64,000 bases of DNA from Macrosoma leucophasiata (taxonomy: Eukaryota; Arthropoda; Insecta; Lepidoptera; Hedylidae), in NCBI GenBank assembly GCA_036365455.1, contig JAWQUS010000004.1, positions 69,501 through 133,500 of the forward strand, read 5' to 3'. The notes beneath the pieces are model-generated. The model was given only the letters and a program-made list of their open reading frames with translations. It did no database searches and was not told the origin of the DNA. A program made the position numbers and the translations under genes. Of the stretch, positions 63,952 through 64,000 are shown one piece after another (position 1 is the first letter of the stretch; every line of letters starts with the position of its first letter).

Positions 63952-64000
63952 AAAATTCCCAAGCAATGGAGGAAGTCTAAAGTTGTGGCTCTACTAAAGC

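Overview
This window looks like intergenic and intronic DNA from a lepidopteran insect, most likely a moth. It is AT-rich and has no operon-like or compact gene organisation. It is packed with repeat types familiar from Lepidoptera: RTE-type LINE 3' ends carrying the coding remnant FVQQWTS, Jockey- and CR1-type LINE pieces, irritans/mellifera-like mariners, tRNA-headed SINEs, hAT MITEs, and a repeat ending in a GGACGGACAGACAGAC-type tract. Species and chromosome cannot be read from the sequence. Nearly every long open frame is a transposon fragment or chance. Layout: 1-30 kb is a scatter of short interspersed repeats. The dominant one (called Rep-A here, about 290 bp when complete) occurs about 34 times as copies or fragments in both orientations. 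RTE ends, tRNA-like SINEs and two non-autonomous hAT elements with perfect 8-bp target duplications (14778-15316 and 21606-22214) lie among them. A broken mariner with rearranged ends sits at 24399-25556. From 30.5 to 37.6 kb there is a nest of insertions. A LINE (A) is split by a second LINE (B) that has lost the middle of ORF2. LINE B in turn carries a mariner (34494-35786, TA duplication) and a short element in its ORF1. From 37.6 to 56 kb the scatter resumes, with further LINE C-termini at 41.8-45 kb and a fairly intact 5'-truncated LINE on the minus strand (53060-55436, one homopolymer frameshift in the RT). The only sequence that looks like a host gene is near 58.2 kb. There a GC-rich block is followed by a well-placed ATG, a signal-peptide-like segment and a strong splice donor. 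I read this as a candidate first coding exon of a secreted or membrane protein on the plus strand, with its first intron running off the window. Rep-A is absent from the last 8 kb around that exon. The most unusual signal is structural: a set of perfect or near-perfect inverted repeats (arms of 14 to 225 bp, three with exactly 4-nt loops) that mostly are not transposon terminal repeats. They suggest fold-back template switching, hairpin-forming elements, or assembly artefacts. I found no CRISPR array, rRNA gene, intact transposase or intact host gene, and no convincing new multi-gene system. All class assignments come from reading motifs by eye and were not database-checked.
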